From positions 1,178,001 to 1,242,000 of the forward strand of contig CAXXDW010000006.1 in assembly GCA_963665575.2 (NCBI GenBank): a stretch of 64,000 nucleotides of DNA. Direction: 5' to 3'. The position numbers and the translations under genes are program-made. This document shows, in pieces, positions 26,759 to 35,266 of this stretch. The stretch is from Rariloculus sp963665575 (GTDB taxonomy: Bacteria; Pseudomonadota; Gammaproteobacteria; Steroidobacterales; Rariloculaceae). The first letter of the stretch is position 1. Each line of letters opens with the position of its first letter. The notes beneath the pieces are model-generated. The model was not told the DNA's origin. It ran no database searches and saw only the letters and a list, made by a program, of their open reading frames with translations.

Positions 26759-26951
26759 GGAGCCTGCGCCGTAGGAGGTCGCGAATCGCCGTCTTCGGCG
26801 AGGCGTTTCGCCCCAAGCGAAAATCCGCTATCGCCGTCCCTTCGGTTGATCGATTGAGGAGAATATCGAGCCATATTTGACGAAATCGATCGGCCGAAGG
26901 GGCGGATGAGAGCGGATTTGCAGCCGCGAATTCCTACGGTGCAGGCTCCTA
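26759..26951. repeat. Palindromic MITE-like element (about 193 bp)
   Basis: The ends are inverted repeats: AGGAGCCTGCGCCGTAGGA at 26759-26777 against TCCTACGGTGCAGGCTCCT at 26933-26951 (18 of 19 pair). Further in, AAATCCGCT and CCCTTCGGTTGATCGATT pair with the right arm (AATCGATCGGCCGAAGGG, AGCGGATTT). The left arm carries about 35 bp more, itself rich in small hairpins. The whole folds as one long stem. It encodes no protein. The right end supplies the stop codon of the DUF4399 gene. Related copies are at 57178-57245 and 63703-63764. Confidence 0.75.
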
Positions 26952-27425
26952 GGGAGCGGCGACCGTGATCGTGATGACCTCGGACCGTACCGGCGGGTCA
27001 TGCGGAATGTGCAGCGGGTCGCCGAGCACGAGCTGCAGCGTGTGTTCGCCGGGCGGTAACTCGAGTTCGGTTTCGGTCTGGCCGCCTCCGAAGTGGAGGA
27101 TCTGCTCGGTCGTCGGTAGCGGCAGGCCCTCGGGAGGCGCCTCTTCGACACTGACGAGCAGGTGATGGTGACCGGAGTCGGCAAACGTGATGCCCGCGGG
27201 CGCGACGCCCATGCCGCGAAGGCCGAAGCTCACGGTGAACGGCGACGAGACGGTCGCTCCGTCCTGAGGTTCGAGGAAATAGACCATCGCACCCTCGGGC
27301 GACGGCGTTCTCGGCAGCTCGACCGCTTCGCTTTCCTCAGGTGCATCCTGAGCACCTGCAAGACCCGGAGTTACGCATAGAAGCAGGCAGGCGAACAGTG
27401 TTATTGTTCTCATCAATAGATTCAT
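26949..27425 (-). CDS. DUF4399 family exported protein
   Basis: A 158-residue periplasmic protein with a signal peptide (MRTITLFACLLLCVTPGLAGA) and a DUF4399 domain: VYFLEPQDGATVSSPFTVSF, GMGVAPAG, SGHHHLLV, FGGGQTETEL, PPGEHTLQLVLGD, HIPHDPPVRSE. Function unknown; the clustered His residues suggest metal binding. The start at 27425 has GAGGAAT upstream. Its TAG stop lies in the terminal repeat of the palindromic element at 26759-26951. It diverges from the large gene cluster starting at 27556. Confidence 0.87.
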   Translation of the reverse strand: MNLLMRTITLFACLLLCVTPGLAGAQDAPEESEAVELPRTPSPEGAMVYFLEPQDGATVSSPFTVSFGLRGMGVAPAGITFADSGHHHLLVSVEEAPPEGLPLPTTEQILHFGGGQTETELELPPGEHTLQLVLGDPLHIPHDPPVRSEVITITVAAP

Positions 27426-27555
27426 TGAGATTCCTCAAGATTCCTCGAATGGGTCCGTTGAACTAATGCTCGCGAAGCGGTCACTAACATAACATAAGCT
27501 TGCGTGAGGGCTGCATCGCGTTCGACCTTCGGCCGAGACCGAAGGAGGTGAAAAA

Positions 27556-28869
27556 GTGGAACTCGGAATGCTTCGGATTATCCTTGTGTTCGGTCTCGCA
27601 GCCGGTATTGCCGCTTGCAGTTCGATGCCGCAGCAGAGCCAGCAGGGTTCGCAGGGTTCGCCGAGCCAGCCGAGCCCGTCGAGCAGCGGGCCGAGTTCCC
27701 CGTCCGGCGGTCAAAGTTCCCCCTCGGGCGGTCAGAGTTCGCCCGCCGGTGGCCAGAGTTCGCCCGCCGGTGGCCAGAGTTCCCCCTCGGGCGGACAACC
27801 GGGTCCGCAAAGTTCGACCCCGTCTCCCTCGTCGGGTATTCCGTCCCCGCCGTCGTCGGGTATCCCTTCTCCCTCGTCAGGCATCCCGTCTCCCTCGTCC
27901 GGCATCCCATCGCCGTCCGCGGGGATCCCGTCCCCGCCGAGTTCGCAGGGTCAGAGCGGTCAGTCGGGATCGGACTCGCAGCGCGCTTCGACTGATGGCG
28001 ATTCGGCAGACGGCCGGCAGGCTCGGAGCGGCGGTCCGGATCAGCAGGGCGGCGACAGTGCCGATGGTCAACAGGCCCGGACCGGCGGACAGCAGGATCA
28101 GGACGGTGCCGGCGGACAGCAGGATCGGGCGGGCGCCGGGGGCGAGGAACAGATTGCCGGATCCGGCGGCGAGGACGACGCTGCCGGGGCTGGTGGCGAC
28201 GAGCAGCTCGCCGGAGCTGGCGGCGAGGACGATGCCTCGGGTGCCGGCGGCGATGAGGAATCCGGTGGATCCGGCGGCGAGGAAGAGCTTGCCGGAGCCG
28301 GCGGACAGGAAGAAGGCGACGGCGCCGGCGGCGACTCGCGCGTCGCTTCGGCCGGCGGCGAGGAAGGCGTTCCCGGCGGCGCTGAGGGCGACGGTTCCGG
28401 CGTCGAGGAAGGCGTTTTCGGCGACGGCAGCCAGGCGTCGACGGGTGCCGGCGGCGAGGATGCGTTCGACCGCTCGCTCGAGGATTTCGATGCGATCCTC
28501 GGTGCGGAACAGGAAGTGCTCGCCCGTACGGGCACGGGCACGGCCGCTGATCAGGTGTTCTCCGATGCTGCCGGGATCGGCGGCGTAGTCGGCGGCATCG
28601 AGGGTCTCGCACCCGGCAGCGATCAGCAGGACGAGGAGGCGACGGGCGGCAGCGTCGGCGCCACTGTATCGTCGGGCGCGCGCACGGCCGAGCGGCGCCC
28701 CCCCGACTTTGTTGGAGACGAACCCGCTGCGGCAATCGAAGGCTGCAACGATGAAGACACGGTCGCGCGGCAACTGTGTGAGCTTGCTACCGACGAGGAA
28801 GATCCGATTCTTCGCGAGCAGCTCTGGGAGGAATACAACGAGTACCTCAAGATCGTTGCGCGACAGTAG
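27556..28869 (+). CDS. Low-complexity repeat lipoprotein, first gene of the kinase/motor cluster
   Basis: A 437-residue lipoprotein. The GTG at 27556 sits six bases behind a near-perfect AAGGAGGT (27542-27549); the lipobox is GIAACSS. After Cys the chain is low complexity: SSPSGGQ/SSPAGGQ heptads, then GIPSPSS units, then acidic Gly/Ala/Glu/Asp repeats such as GAGGEDDAAGAGGDE. The C-terminal 100 residues are ordinary (AIEGCNDEDTVARQLCELAT, EEYNEYLKIVAR) and hold two Cys. It looks like an outer-membrane-anchored flexible spacer. No family recognised. Opposite-strand long frames here are artefacts of composition. Confidence 0.75.
   Translation: MELGMLRIILVFGLAAGIAACSSMPQQSQQGSQGSPSQPSPSSSGPSSPSGGQSSPSGGQSSPAGGQSSPAGGQSSPSGGQPGPQSSTPSPSSGIPSPPSSGIPSPSSGIPSPSSGIPSPSAGIPSPPSSQGQSGQSGSDSQRASTDGDSADGRQARSGGPDQQGGDSADGQQARTGGQQDQDGAGGQQDRAGAGGEEQIAGSGGEDDAAGAGGDEQLAGAGGEDDASGAGGDEESGGSGGEEELAGAGGQEEGDGAGGDSRVASAGGEEGVPGGAEGDGSGVEEGVFGDGSQASTGAGGEDAFDRSLEDFDAILGAEQEVLARTGTGTAADQVFSDAAGIGGVVGGIEGLAPGSDQQDEEATGGSVGATVSSGARTAERRPPDFVGDEPAAAIEGCNDEDTVARQLCELATDEEDPILREQLWEEYNEYLKIVARQ
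27704..27800 (+). repeat. 21-bp tandem repeats encoding SSP(S/A)GGQ
   Basis: About five copies of a 21-bp unit encode SSPSGGQ or SSPAGGQ inside the lipoprotein gene. Two adjacent copies are nearly identical at the DNA level, pointing to recent slippage or recombination. A related block follows at 27831-27945 with 21/24-bp units encoding GIPSPSS. Confidence 0.8.
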
Positions 28870-28884
28870 GTGGGAGAAGGACTT

Positions 28885-30225
28885 ATGCACCGAATTTTCA
28901 TAATTTTGATCGGGCTGTATGCGCTGTCAGCCTGCACCACATCGGAAGTGCTTGTGGCTCACTCGGTCGATCTCGAGTCGAGCGTGCAGGCGATTCCCGA
29001 GGCGCAGTTGCTCGATGTCGGAATCGTGGTTTTCGACCCCGGCGTGCCCGCGGGCGAGATTCCCGAGGCGGAAGTCGAGCAATTGATGGCCGAGGGCAGT
29101 TTCCCGCAGGTGCGCCGTGCGGAAGCCCTGTACATGGCCGTGGAACTGCGCGACACGCTGCAGCAGAGCGGTCATTGGGGCGGCGTCTGGGTCACACCCG
29201 AAGAGTCGACGGCGTCTGACCTCAACGTGACCGCCGAGATCATGCAGTCCGACGGCGCGACCGTGCGCCTGCAGGTCGAGGCCAGGGACGCTTTGGGCCG
29301 CGTCTGGCTCAACGAGCCCTACGAGCTTGAAACTGCGGCAGGCGTTTACAACCGTGGACGTTATCCGGACAAGGACCCGTATCAGGACCTCTTCAACTCG
29401 ATCGCCAACGATCTCGCCGAGTTGCGCGCTGAACTGTCCGCCGACGAGGCGAGCGAAATCCGCACAGTCGCCGATCTGCGCTATGCGTCCGAACTGAGCC
29501 CCGACGCCTTCGACGGCTACGTCGTCGTGAACCGCGGCGGCGAATTCGAGCCCGTTCGCCTGCCTGCCGCCGGCGATCCGATGTTCGATCGCACGCAGCA
29601 GATCCGGCAGCGAGAGCAATTGTTCTTCGACACGCTGAACCAGCACTATGCGAGTTTTTCCGCCGACGCCGGGGAGTCCTACGACAGTTGGCGGGAGTAC
29701 GCGCGCGAAGAGGCGATCGCGATCCGCGAGATCACGCGCCAGTCCCGCTGGCAAACGGGCCTTGGCATCGCAACGATCCTGGCGGCCATCGCCTACGGTT
29801 CGAACTCTTCCAACGACGCCTATTCGGACTACCTGATCCAGCAGGGCGTCACCTACATCGGCATGGAGATGATCCGTTCCGGTGCGATCAGGCGCCAGGA
29901 GAGACGCCTGCACACCGAAACGCTCGAGGAGTTGTCGCTGAGTTTCGACGAATCCGTCGAGCCGCTCGTGGTCGACATCCAGGGCACGCAGCACCGCCTG
30001 ACCGGTACCGTCCAGACACAGTACGCGGAGTGGCGCGAACTGCTCAAGGAACTTTTCGTCAGCGAGACGGGTTTCGCACCGGAAAATCTCGACGTCTACA
30101 TGGAAGCCGAGACGGAACCGGCCGAAGAAGTACAGTTGCTCGAAATCGACGTAGCTCCCGGCGCTGACGCGGACGCCGAGGAAGGCGTGACCGATGCGGA
30201 CGGGGGCGCGGCCAGCGGAGTCTAG
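28885..30225 (+). CDS. Putative outer-membrane lipoprotein, second gene of the cluster
   Basis: A 446-residue lipoprotein. The ATG at 28885 has GGGAGAAGG at 28872-28880; the signal ends in LSAC (MHRIFIILIGLYALSAC). The mature part starts with a beta-rich stretch (LLDVGIVVFDPGVPAGEIPE, LNVTAEIMQSDGATVRLQVE), then helices, and near residues 291-330 a hydrophobic Gly/Ala/Ser-rich stretch (GLGIATILAAIAYGSNSS) that could be membrane-associated. It follows the first lipoprotein by 15 bp. Its TAG stop begins a copy of the dispersed GC palindrome (TAGGCGCCTGCGGCGCAGG). No named family recognised. Confidence 0.75.
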   Translation: MHRIFIILIGLYALSACTTSEVLVAHSVDLESSVQAIPEAQLLDVGIVVFDPGVPAGEIPEAEVEQLMAEGSFPQVRRAEALYMAVELRDTLQQSGHWGGVWVTPEESTASDLNVTAEIMQSDGATVRLQVEARDALGRVWLNEPYELETAAGVYNRGRYPDKDPYQDLFNSIANDLAELRAELSADEASEIRTVADLRYASELSPDAFDGYVVVNRGGEFEPVRLPAAGDPMFDRTQQIRQREQLFFDTLNQHYASFSADAGESYDSWREYAREEAIAIREITRQSRWQTGLGIATILAAIAYGSNSSNDAYSDYLIQQGVTYIGMEMIRSGAIRRQERRLHTETLEELSLSFDESVEPLVVDIQGTQHRLTGTVQTQYAEWRELLKELFVSETGFAPENLDVYMEAETEPAEEVQLLEIDVAPGADADAEEGVTDADGGAASGV

Positions 30226-30264
30226 GCGCCTGCGGCGCAGGGTCCCGGGAGCCCGCGGCAGAAC
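30225..30264. repeat. Degraded copy of the dispersed GC palindrome
   Basis: AGGCGCCTGCGGCGCAGG, with the perfect CCTGCG-G-CGCAGG core, starts in the stop codon of the preceding gene and is followed by GTCCCGGGAGCCCGCGGCAG. The remaining gap to the kinase start (to 30375) shows no gene. Confidence 0.5.
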
Positions 30265-30375
30265 GCGGCGGCGCAACCGGGTCGGTGCGTCGCCCGATCG
30301 TCCGGATGCACCCGCCTTGCAGAATCTGCATCTGCGACTGATGCGCAGTCCGGTCCGGCCGAGGTGGATCGGCGG

Positions 30376-31251
30376 GTGAATTCGGCCAGACTGCTGCGAA
30401 CGTTTCCAAAACCGGCGTCTCGATCGACCGGGAATCCTTTTGGCGGTCTGGAGGTTCATCTCGAACGACGCCTCGCTACCGGCCGCATGACCGAAGTCTG
30501 GTTCGGTTGCGCTGGCGGCGGGCATCCACGCGCGATCAAGACGCTCAAGCCCGTCTGGCTTGCGAAGCCCGGCGCCCGGGCAAAACTGCAGCGCGAGTAC
30601 GAATTGCTTCGGAGCCTGCGGCATCCGCACATCGTCGGCGCGCAAGCGTTTATTGACGAACCGGATTGCGCGGCGATCGTTTGCGAGTATCTTGGCGGCG
30701 GCGACCTCGTGAGCCTCGCGGGCGCTCCCCCGCGCCACTGGATCGCCGCCGTGCGCGATGTGCTCGCTGCGATCGAGTACCTGCATGACCGCGGTTTGGC
30801 GCATCGCGACGTCAAGGCGCGCAACGTGATGTTCGACGGCGAAGGCCGGGCGCGCCTGATCGATCTGGGCTCCGCGGCCCGCATCGGCACGGCATGGACG
30901 CAGCACGGCACAACCGCGGCACATCGGCCCGCGCAGCCGCGGTCAGGCCGCGTGGGCGCGGAGCAGGACCTCTACGCATTCGCCGTGCTGCTTTGTGAAC
31001 TCCTGTCGGGGCGGCTGCCATTCGCGGAGGAGCCCGGCGCCGACGCCGGGGCGGATACGCCGTGGCTGACGTTCGAAACCAACGGCAGCCTCGAACCCGC
31101 GGCCCAATGCAAGGACAGCCCGGAACTCGACGCGCTCGGGCAACTCGTGCTTGCGGTGCTTGCTCCCGGCGGCGGGCCTGGAGTCGGCAGCGTATCGCAG
31201 TTCTCCAATGTCATAGAATCAGTGTTCGCCAGCGAGTCCGAACAGCCGTGA
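30376..31251 (+). CDS. Ser/Thr protein kinase (Hanks type)
   Basis: A 291-residue kinase. The GTG at 30376 is chosen because GAGGTGG (30361-30367) is well spaced before it; GTG at 30364 is the alternative. Kinase motifs: loose Gly loop ATGRMTEVWFG, Lys in AIKTLKP, catalytic loop HRDVKARNV, and Mg motif IDLGS (DLG for DFG). The activation segment is short and the APE motif degenerate (AHRPAQP). There is no transmembrane segment, so it is cytoplasmic. Its TGA overlaps the GTG of the next gene. FHA-containing proteins in the same operon are natural readers of its phosphothreonines. Confidence 0.87.
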   Translation: MNSARLLRTFPKPASRSTGNPFGGLEVHLERRLATGRMTEVWFGCAGGGHPRAIKTLKPVWLAKPGARAKLQREYELLRSLRHPHIVGAQAFIDEPDCAAIVCEYLGGGDLVSLAGAPPRHWIAAVRDVLAAIEYLHDRGLAHRDVKARNVMFDGEGRARLIDLGSAARIGTAWTQHGTTAAHRPAQPRSGRVGAEQDLYAFAVLLCELLSGRLPFAEEPGADAGADTPWLTFETNGSLEPAAQCKDSPELDALGQLVLAVLAPGGGPGVGSVSQFSNVIESVFASESEQP

Positions 31252-32753
31252 CCGAACGAGACCCGAGCCCGCAACACGAACAGACCATCGTCGCGGTCAA
31301 GCCGGGGTTCGGCGCCGCAAAGCGAGGGTCCGCCAAGCCGAGTCAGGCGAAACGGCGGCTGCCGTGGCTCGCTCTTTCAGCCGCGGGCCTTGTTTTGCTC
31401 GCTCTGGCCGTGTTCTTCGTGCTGCCGAACTGGGTCGAGGAACAGTCGGCGAACACGCCCGTAGAGGCGCCGGCCGCCGTCGCGGCGCCCGAGCCCGCCG
31501 GTCCGGTCCTGTCCGAAGAAGAACTCGCTGCACTTGAAGCTCGGGCAGAGTCGCTGTTGGCCGCGCTGTTGCCGCAGCAGGCGCGGCTCGAGGAGTTGTC
31601 GGCGTCCGTTTGGGGCGGTACGCAATGGGAGCGCTACGAGGAAACGGCGCGCGGCGCCGATGACGCGCTGTTGGCCGATGCCTTCGCCGAAGCCGCGACG
31701 GCGTATGAGGCAGCGCTTGCCGTCGGCGAAGGCTTGCTCGAGCGTTCCTACGAGATCATCCGTGCGGCACTGGACAGCGGCCGACAGGCGCTTGAGGCTG
31801 GCAATTCCGAGCTCGCGATCGAACAGTTCGACCTGGTGCTCAGCATCGAACCCGGCAACGCAGCGGCTCAAGCCGGTCGCGCGCGTGCCGGGCGTCTGCC
31901 CGAAGTCATCGAGCTGGTGCGCGAGGGCGACGAGCTGCGCCAGGGGCAGCAACTGGAGGCCGCCGCCGATGCCTACCGCGCGGCGCTCGCGATCGACGGA
32001 CGCTGGGACCCGGCACGCGCGGCCCTGACTGCCGTAATGGCCGACATCGCGCGCTCGAGCTTCGATGCGCTGCTCTCGGAAGGCTTTGCGGCGTTGGCGG
32101 ACGAGGATTTCGACGAAGCGCAGTCACGCTTCACCGCGGCGCTGGCCATGCGGGCGGACTCCAGGGATGCGCGTGACGGATTGACGCTGGCCGAGCAGGG
32201 CCTGGAACTTCAGCAGATCGAGATGGCCGAAGCCAGGGCGCTTGCCTTCGAACGACGCGAACTGTGGGATCGTGCGATTGCGCAGTACGAGTCGGCGCTT
32301 GCGGCCGACGCGACACTCGAGTTCGCGCTCGCGGGTCTTGCGCGCTCGCGCGAGCGCAGCGACCTCGACGCGAAGCTTGTGAACCTGATCGAGAACCCCG
32401 AATTGTTGTTGAGCGATACTGTCCTTGCGGAAGCCGAAGCGCTAGCAGAACAGGCGCATACGATTGCCGACCCCGGCGCGAGGCTCGACGGGCAACTCGT
32501 CCGCCTCGATGAGCTCATCCTGGCCGCGACGACGCCGTTGCCTGTGCAGCTTCAGTCCGATGAGCTCACCGAGGTCACCGTCTATCGCGTCGGCCAGCTC
32601 GGTACGTTCCTGGCGACGCAGATCGAAGTCCGGCCGGGCAGCTACACGGTGGTTGGCAGCCGCAGGGGCTACAGGGACGTTCGCAAGACTTTCACTGTTC
32701 TGCCGGGCCGCGAGATGCCGCCGATCAGCGTCATGTGCGTAGAGCCGATCTGA
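31248..32753 (+). CDS. Membrane-anchored TPR-type protein
   Basis: A 501-residue protein starting at the GTG that overlaps the kinase stop (GTGA). The cytoplasmic N-terminus (about 38 residues) carries a Thr in EQTIVAVKP, a plausible phospho/FHA docking site. One TM segment (about residues 40-60, LALSAAGLVLLALAVFFVLP) leads to a periplasmic helical region with TPR-like units (GNSELAIEQFDLVLSIEPGN, QLEAAADAYRAALAIDGRWD, EDFDEAQSRFTAALAMRADS, ELWDRAIAQYESALAADATL). The C-terminus is beta-rich and PEGA-like (YTVVGSRRGYRDVRKTFTV). Probably a scaffold. Confidence 0.82.
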   Translation: MTERDPSPQHEQTIVAVKPGFGAAKRGSAKPSQAKRRLPWLALSAAGLVLLALAVFFVLPNWVEEQSANTPVEAPAAVAAPEPAGPVLSEEELAALEARAESLLAALLPQQARLEELSASVWGGTQWERYEETARGADDALLADAFAEAATAYEAALAVGEGLLERSYEIIRAALDSGRQALEAGNSELAIEQFDLVLSIEPGNAAAQAGRARAGRLPEVIELVREGDELRQGQQLEAAADAYRAALAIDGRWDPARAALTAVMADIARSSFDALLSEGFAALADEDFDEAQSRFTAALAMRADSRDARDGLTLAEQGLELQQIEMAEARALAFERRELWDRAIAQYESALAADATLEFALAGLARSRERSDLDAKLVNLIENPELLLSDTVLAEAEALAEQAHTIADPGARLDGQLVRLDELILAATTPLPVQLQSDELTEVTVYRVGQLGTFLATQIEVRPGSYTVVGSRRGYRDVRKTFTVLPGREMPPISVMCVEPI

Positions 32754-32773
32754 GCTGCGGAGGCCGGGAGCGG

Positions 32774-35212
32774 ATGAGCAAATCGAACGAGTGGATCCTG
32801 GCGACGAGCGAGTCGGGGTACACGCGGTATTTCGAAGCGGAGTCGCTGCCGGTCTCGATCGGCGGGAGCGGCGGCGACGATATCAGGCTCGGCGGCATTT
32901 CAGGCTCGGCGCAGATCGGTGTGCTCGACGGCGTCTTCTTCGTACAGGCGGGCCGGACCACGACCAACGTGCGGATCGGCGGCGAGCTGCTCAGAAGTTC
33001 GCGCCGGCTCGCCGACGGCGACGTCATCGCACTGGACAGCGCTCGCCTGAACTGTGCCATCGCCGCCGGAAAGCTGACGGTGTCGATCGAAGCCAGGGTC
33101 ACCGCGGGCGACACCGCACCGCCCGATCTCGAGGAACTCGCGCGTGCCGGCGACGAAGGCGGCGACGAGATCGCGATCGCGCCCGTCGCGTTTCGCTCCG
33201 GGGCGAGCTCGGCTCAACCGTCGCGTCCCAGGCGCCCGAGGGTGGCGACGATGGTCGTCGCGGCCGCATTCGCCGTGCTCGCCGTGCTCGGTTGGTTCGC
33301 GTTCACCGCGAAGTCCGTACAGCTCGTCTTCGAGCCGGCCGCCGACGAGTTCAGCCTGCCGTCAACCTTGTTCAAGTTTCAGCTCGGCGACCGGATGTTG
33401 CTGCGTTCGGGAACGCACCAGCTGGCCGCGCAAGTCGAGGGCTACTATCCCCTCGATACCACCGTCGAGGTCGGCCCGTTGCCCGATCAGTCCTTCGAAC
33501 TCCCGTTCACGAAGTTGCCGGGCCTGATCACGCTTCGAACCGAGCCCGAGGCGGGCGCCGAAGCAAGCATTGAGGGCGAGCTGCTCGGCCAGACGCCGCT
33601 CGTCGATTTCGAGCTGGAACCCGGGGTGCACCGCATCGAGTTTGCGGCAGACCGATATTTGCCGGAGGTTCGCGAGCTCACGGTCGAGGGCGGCCGCGAG
33701 CGCCAGTCGCTGACGGCGGAGCTTACGCCGGACTGGGCGCCGGTGACGATCAGCAGCGTCCCGCCGGGCGCCGACATCGTCGTCGACGGTGAAACCGTGG
33801 GCGTCACGCCGACCGAAGTCGAGATCACCGCCGGCGAGCGGCGCATCGAGGTCCGGCTCGGCGGCTACAACGCCTGGGGCATGCTGCTCAATGTCGTCGC
33901 CGACAGCGCACAAAGTCTGCCGCTCATCACCCTGGATCCGGCCGACGGGCGCATCGAACTCGTCAGCGTCCCGAGCGAGGCGGCCGTGAGCGTCAACGGC
34001 GAGTACCGCGGCCGGACGCCGCTCGAACTTCGCCTTAGCCCGTCACGTACGCACGAGATCGTGCTGAGCCGGCCGGGCTATGTTTCACGAACTCTCGAGT
34101 TGTCGGTCGCCGCCGACAGCGGACGCGTCGTGGAGCTCGAACTCGAGGCTCAATTGGGCGAGATCGTCGTGCAAAGCACGCCGCCCGGTGCCGAGATCTG
34201 GGTCGACGGCAACCGCGAGGCCTCCACGCCCGCAACGCTCAATCTGCTTGCGATCAGTCACGACATCGAGATTCGTCAGATCGGTTACGTGCCGCAGGGC
34301 GCCGAAGTGACTCCGCGGCCCGGGTTTACCCAGACGCTCGATTTCGATCTCGAGGTGCTCGACGACGCCTCCGGCAGCGGCTATCCGCGCATCGTGCAAA
34401 CGGCGATCGGGCAGGAACTCAGGCTCGTACCCGCGGGTACGTTTTCGATGGGCTCGTCGCGGCGCGAGCAGGGACGCCGTTCCAACGAGACACTGCGCGA
34501 CGTGCAGATCAGCCGCGCCTTCTATCTCGGTGTGCGCGAAGTCAGCAACGCCGAGTTTCGGATGTTCCGTCAGGAGCACTATTCGGGCGAGTTCGCTAAC
34601 ACGTCGCTCGACGGCGACGAGCAGCCCGTGGTTCGGGTGACCTGGGAAGACGCCGCAATGTTCCTCAATTGGCTCAGCGCGCGCGACGGGCTGCAACCTG
34701 TCTACGCGCCGACGACGACCTCGTGGGCGCCGATCCGGCCGATCAGGAACGGCTACCGTTTGCCGACCGAGGCGGAGTGGGCCTGGGCGGCGCGCGCCGC
34801 GGAACGCGACGAGCCGCTGGTCTATCCCTGGGGTCCGCAACCGCCGCCGCCGGATCGCTCGGGCAACTACGCCGACCTGTCGGCAGCCGCGATCCTGCCG
34901 ACGACCCTCGTGACCTACAACGACGGGTTCGCGGTGACCGCGCCCGCGGGCAGCTTCGAGCCGAACGTGCTCGGCATTTTCGATCTGGGCGGCAATGTGT
35001 CGGAGTGGCTGCAGGACTTCTACGAGGTCAGGGTCATCGCGCCGGAGACCCTCGAGATCGATCCCCTGGGGCCGGAAACCGGCCGGTTCAACATGATTCG
35101 GGGCGCGAGCTGGCGCAGCGCCACCGTGACGGACCTCAGGCTCGCCTACCGCAACTACGGATCCCAGCCTCGCGAAGATCTCGGTTTCCGTATCGCGCGG
35201 AATCTGGAATGA
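32774..35212 (+). CDS. FHA-like / TM / PEGA-repeat / SUMF1 fusion protein
   Basis: An 812-residue protein from the ATG at 32774, behind GGGAG. Order: a cytoplasmic FHA-like beta domain (about 1-105; SLPVSIGGSGGDDIRLGG, LADGDVIAL), one TM at about 157-177, then four clear PEGA modules at about 249-307, 321-373, 392-445 and 462-512 (core pattern VTISSVPPGADIVVDGETVG) with a weaker one before, then a C-terminal SUMF1/FGE-like domain from about 545 (LVPAGTFSMGSSRREQGRR, GYRLPTEAEWAWAARA, FDLGGNVSEWLQDF, IRGASWRS, LGFRIARNL). The catalytic Cys pair of true formylglycine enzymes is absent, so the domain is probably for binding. Confidence 0.87.
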   Translation: MSKSNEWILATSESGYTRYFEAESLPVSIGGSGGDDIRLGGISGSAQIGVLDGVFFVQAGRTTTNVRIGGELLRSSRRLADGDVIALDSARLNCAIAAGKLTVSIEARVTAGDTAPPDLEELARAGDEGGDEIAIAPVAFRSGASSAQPSRPRRPRVATMVVAAAFAVLAVLGWFAFTAKSVQLVFEPAADEFSLPSTLFKFQLGDRMLLRSGTHQLAAQVEGYYPLDTTVEVGPLPDQSFELPFTKLPGLITLRTEPEAGAEASIEGELLGQTPLVDFELEPGVHRIEFAADRYLPEVRELTVEGGRERQSLTAELTPDWAPVTISSVPPGADIVVDGETVGVTPTEVEITAGERRIEVRLGGYNAWGMLLNVVADSAQSLPLITLDPADGRIELVSVPSEAAVSVNGEYRGRTPLELRLSPSRTHEIVLSRPGYVSRTLELSVAADSGRVVELELEAQLGEIVVQSTPPGAEIWVDGNREASTPATLNLLAISHDIEIRQIGYVPQGAEVTPRPGFTQTLDFDLEVLDDASGSGYPRIVQTAIGQELRLVPAGTFSMGSSRREQGRRSNETLRDVQISRAFYLGVREVSNAEFRMFRQEHYSGEFANTSLDGDEQPVVRVTWEDAAMFLNWLSARDGLQPVYAPTTTSWAPIRPIRNGYRLPTEAEWAWAARAAERDEPLVYPWGPQPPPPDRSGNYADLSAAAILPTTLVTYNDGFAVTAPAGSFEPNVLGIFDLGGNVSEWLQDFYEVRVIAPETLEIDPLGPETGRFNMIRGASWRSATVTDLRLAYRNYGSQPREDLGFRIARNLE

Positions 35213-35266
35213 TCTGCCATTGGCGCGGTCTAACGTGAGTGTTCGCACCCGGTGCGAGGAAGAGCG

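Noticed and set aside
27704..27945. CRISPR-like array
   Set aside because: The repeats are 21-24 bp coding units with no unique spacers; they encode a low-complexity protein segment.
27578..28890. Long minus-strand frames opposite the repeat lipoprotein
   Set aside because: Arg/Pro-rich or Ala-rich translations follow from the plus-strand Ser/Gly/Pro repeats; only the plus frame has a strong ribosome-binding site and a lipobox.
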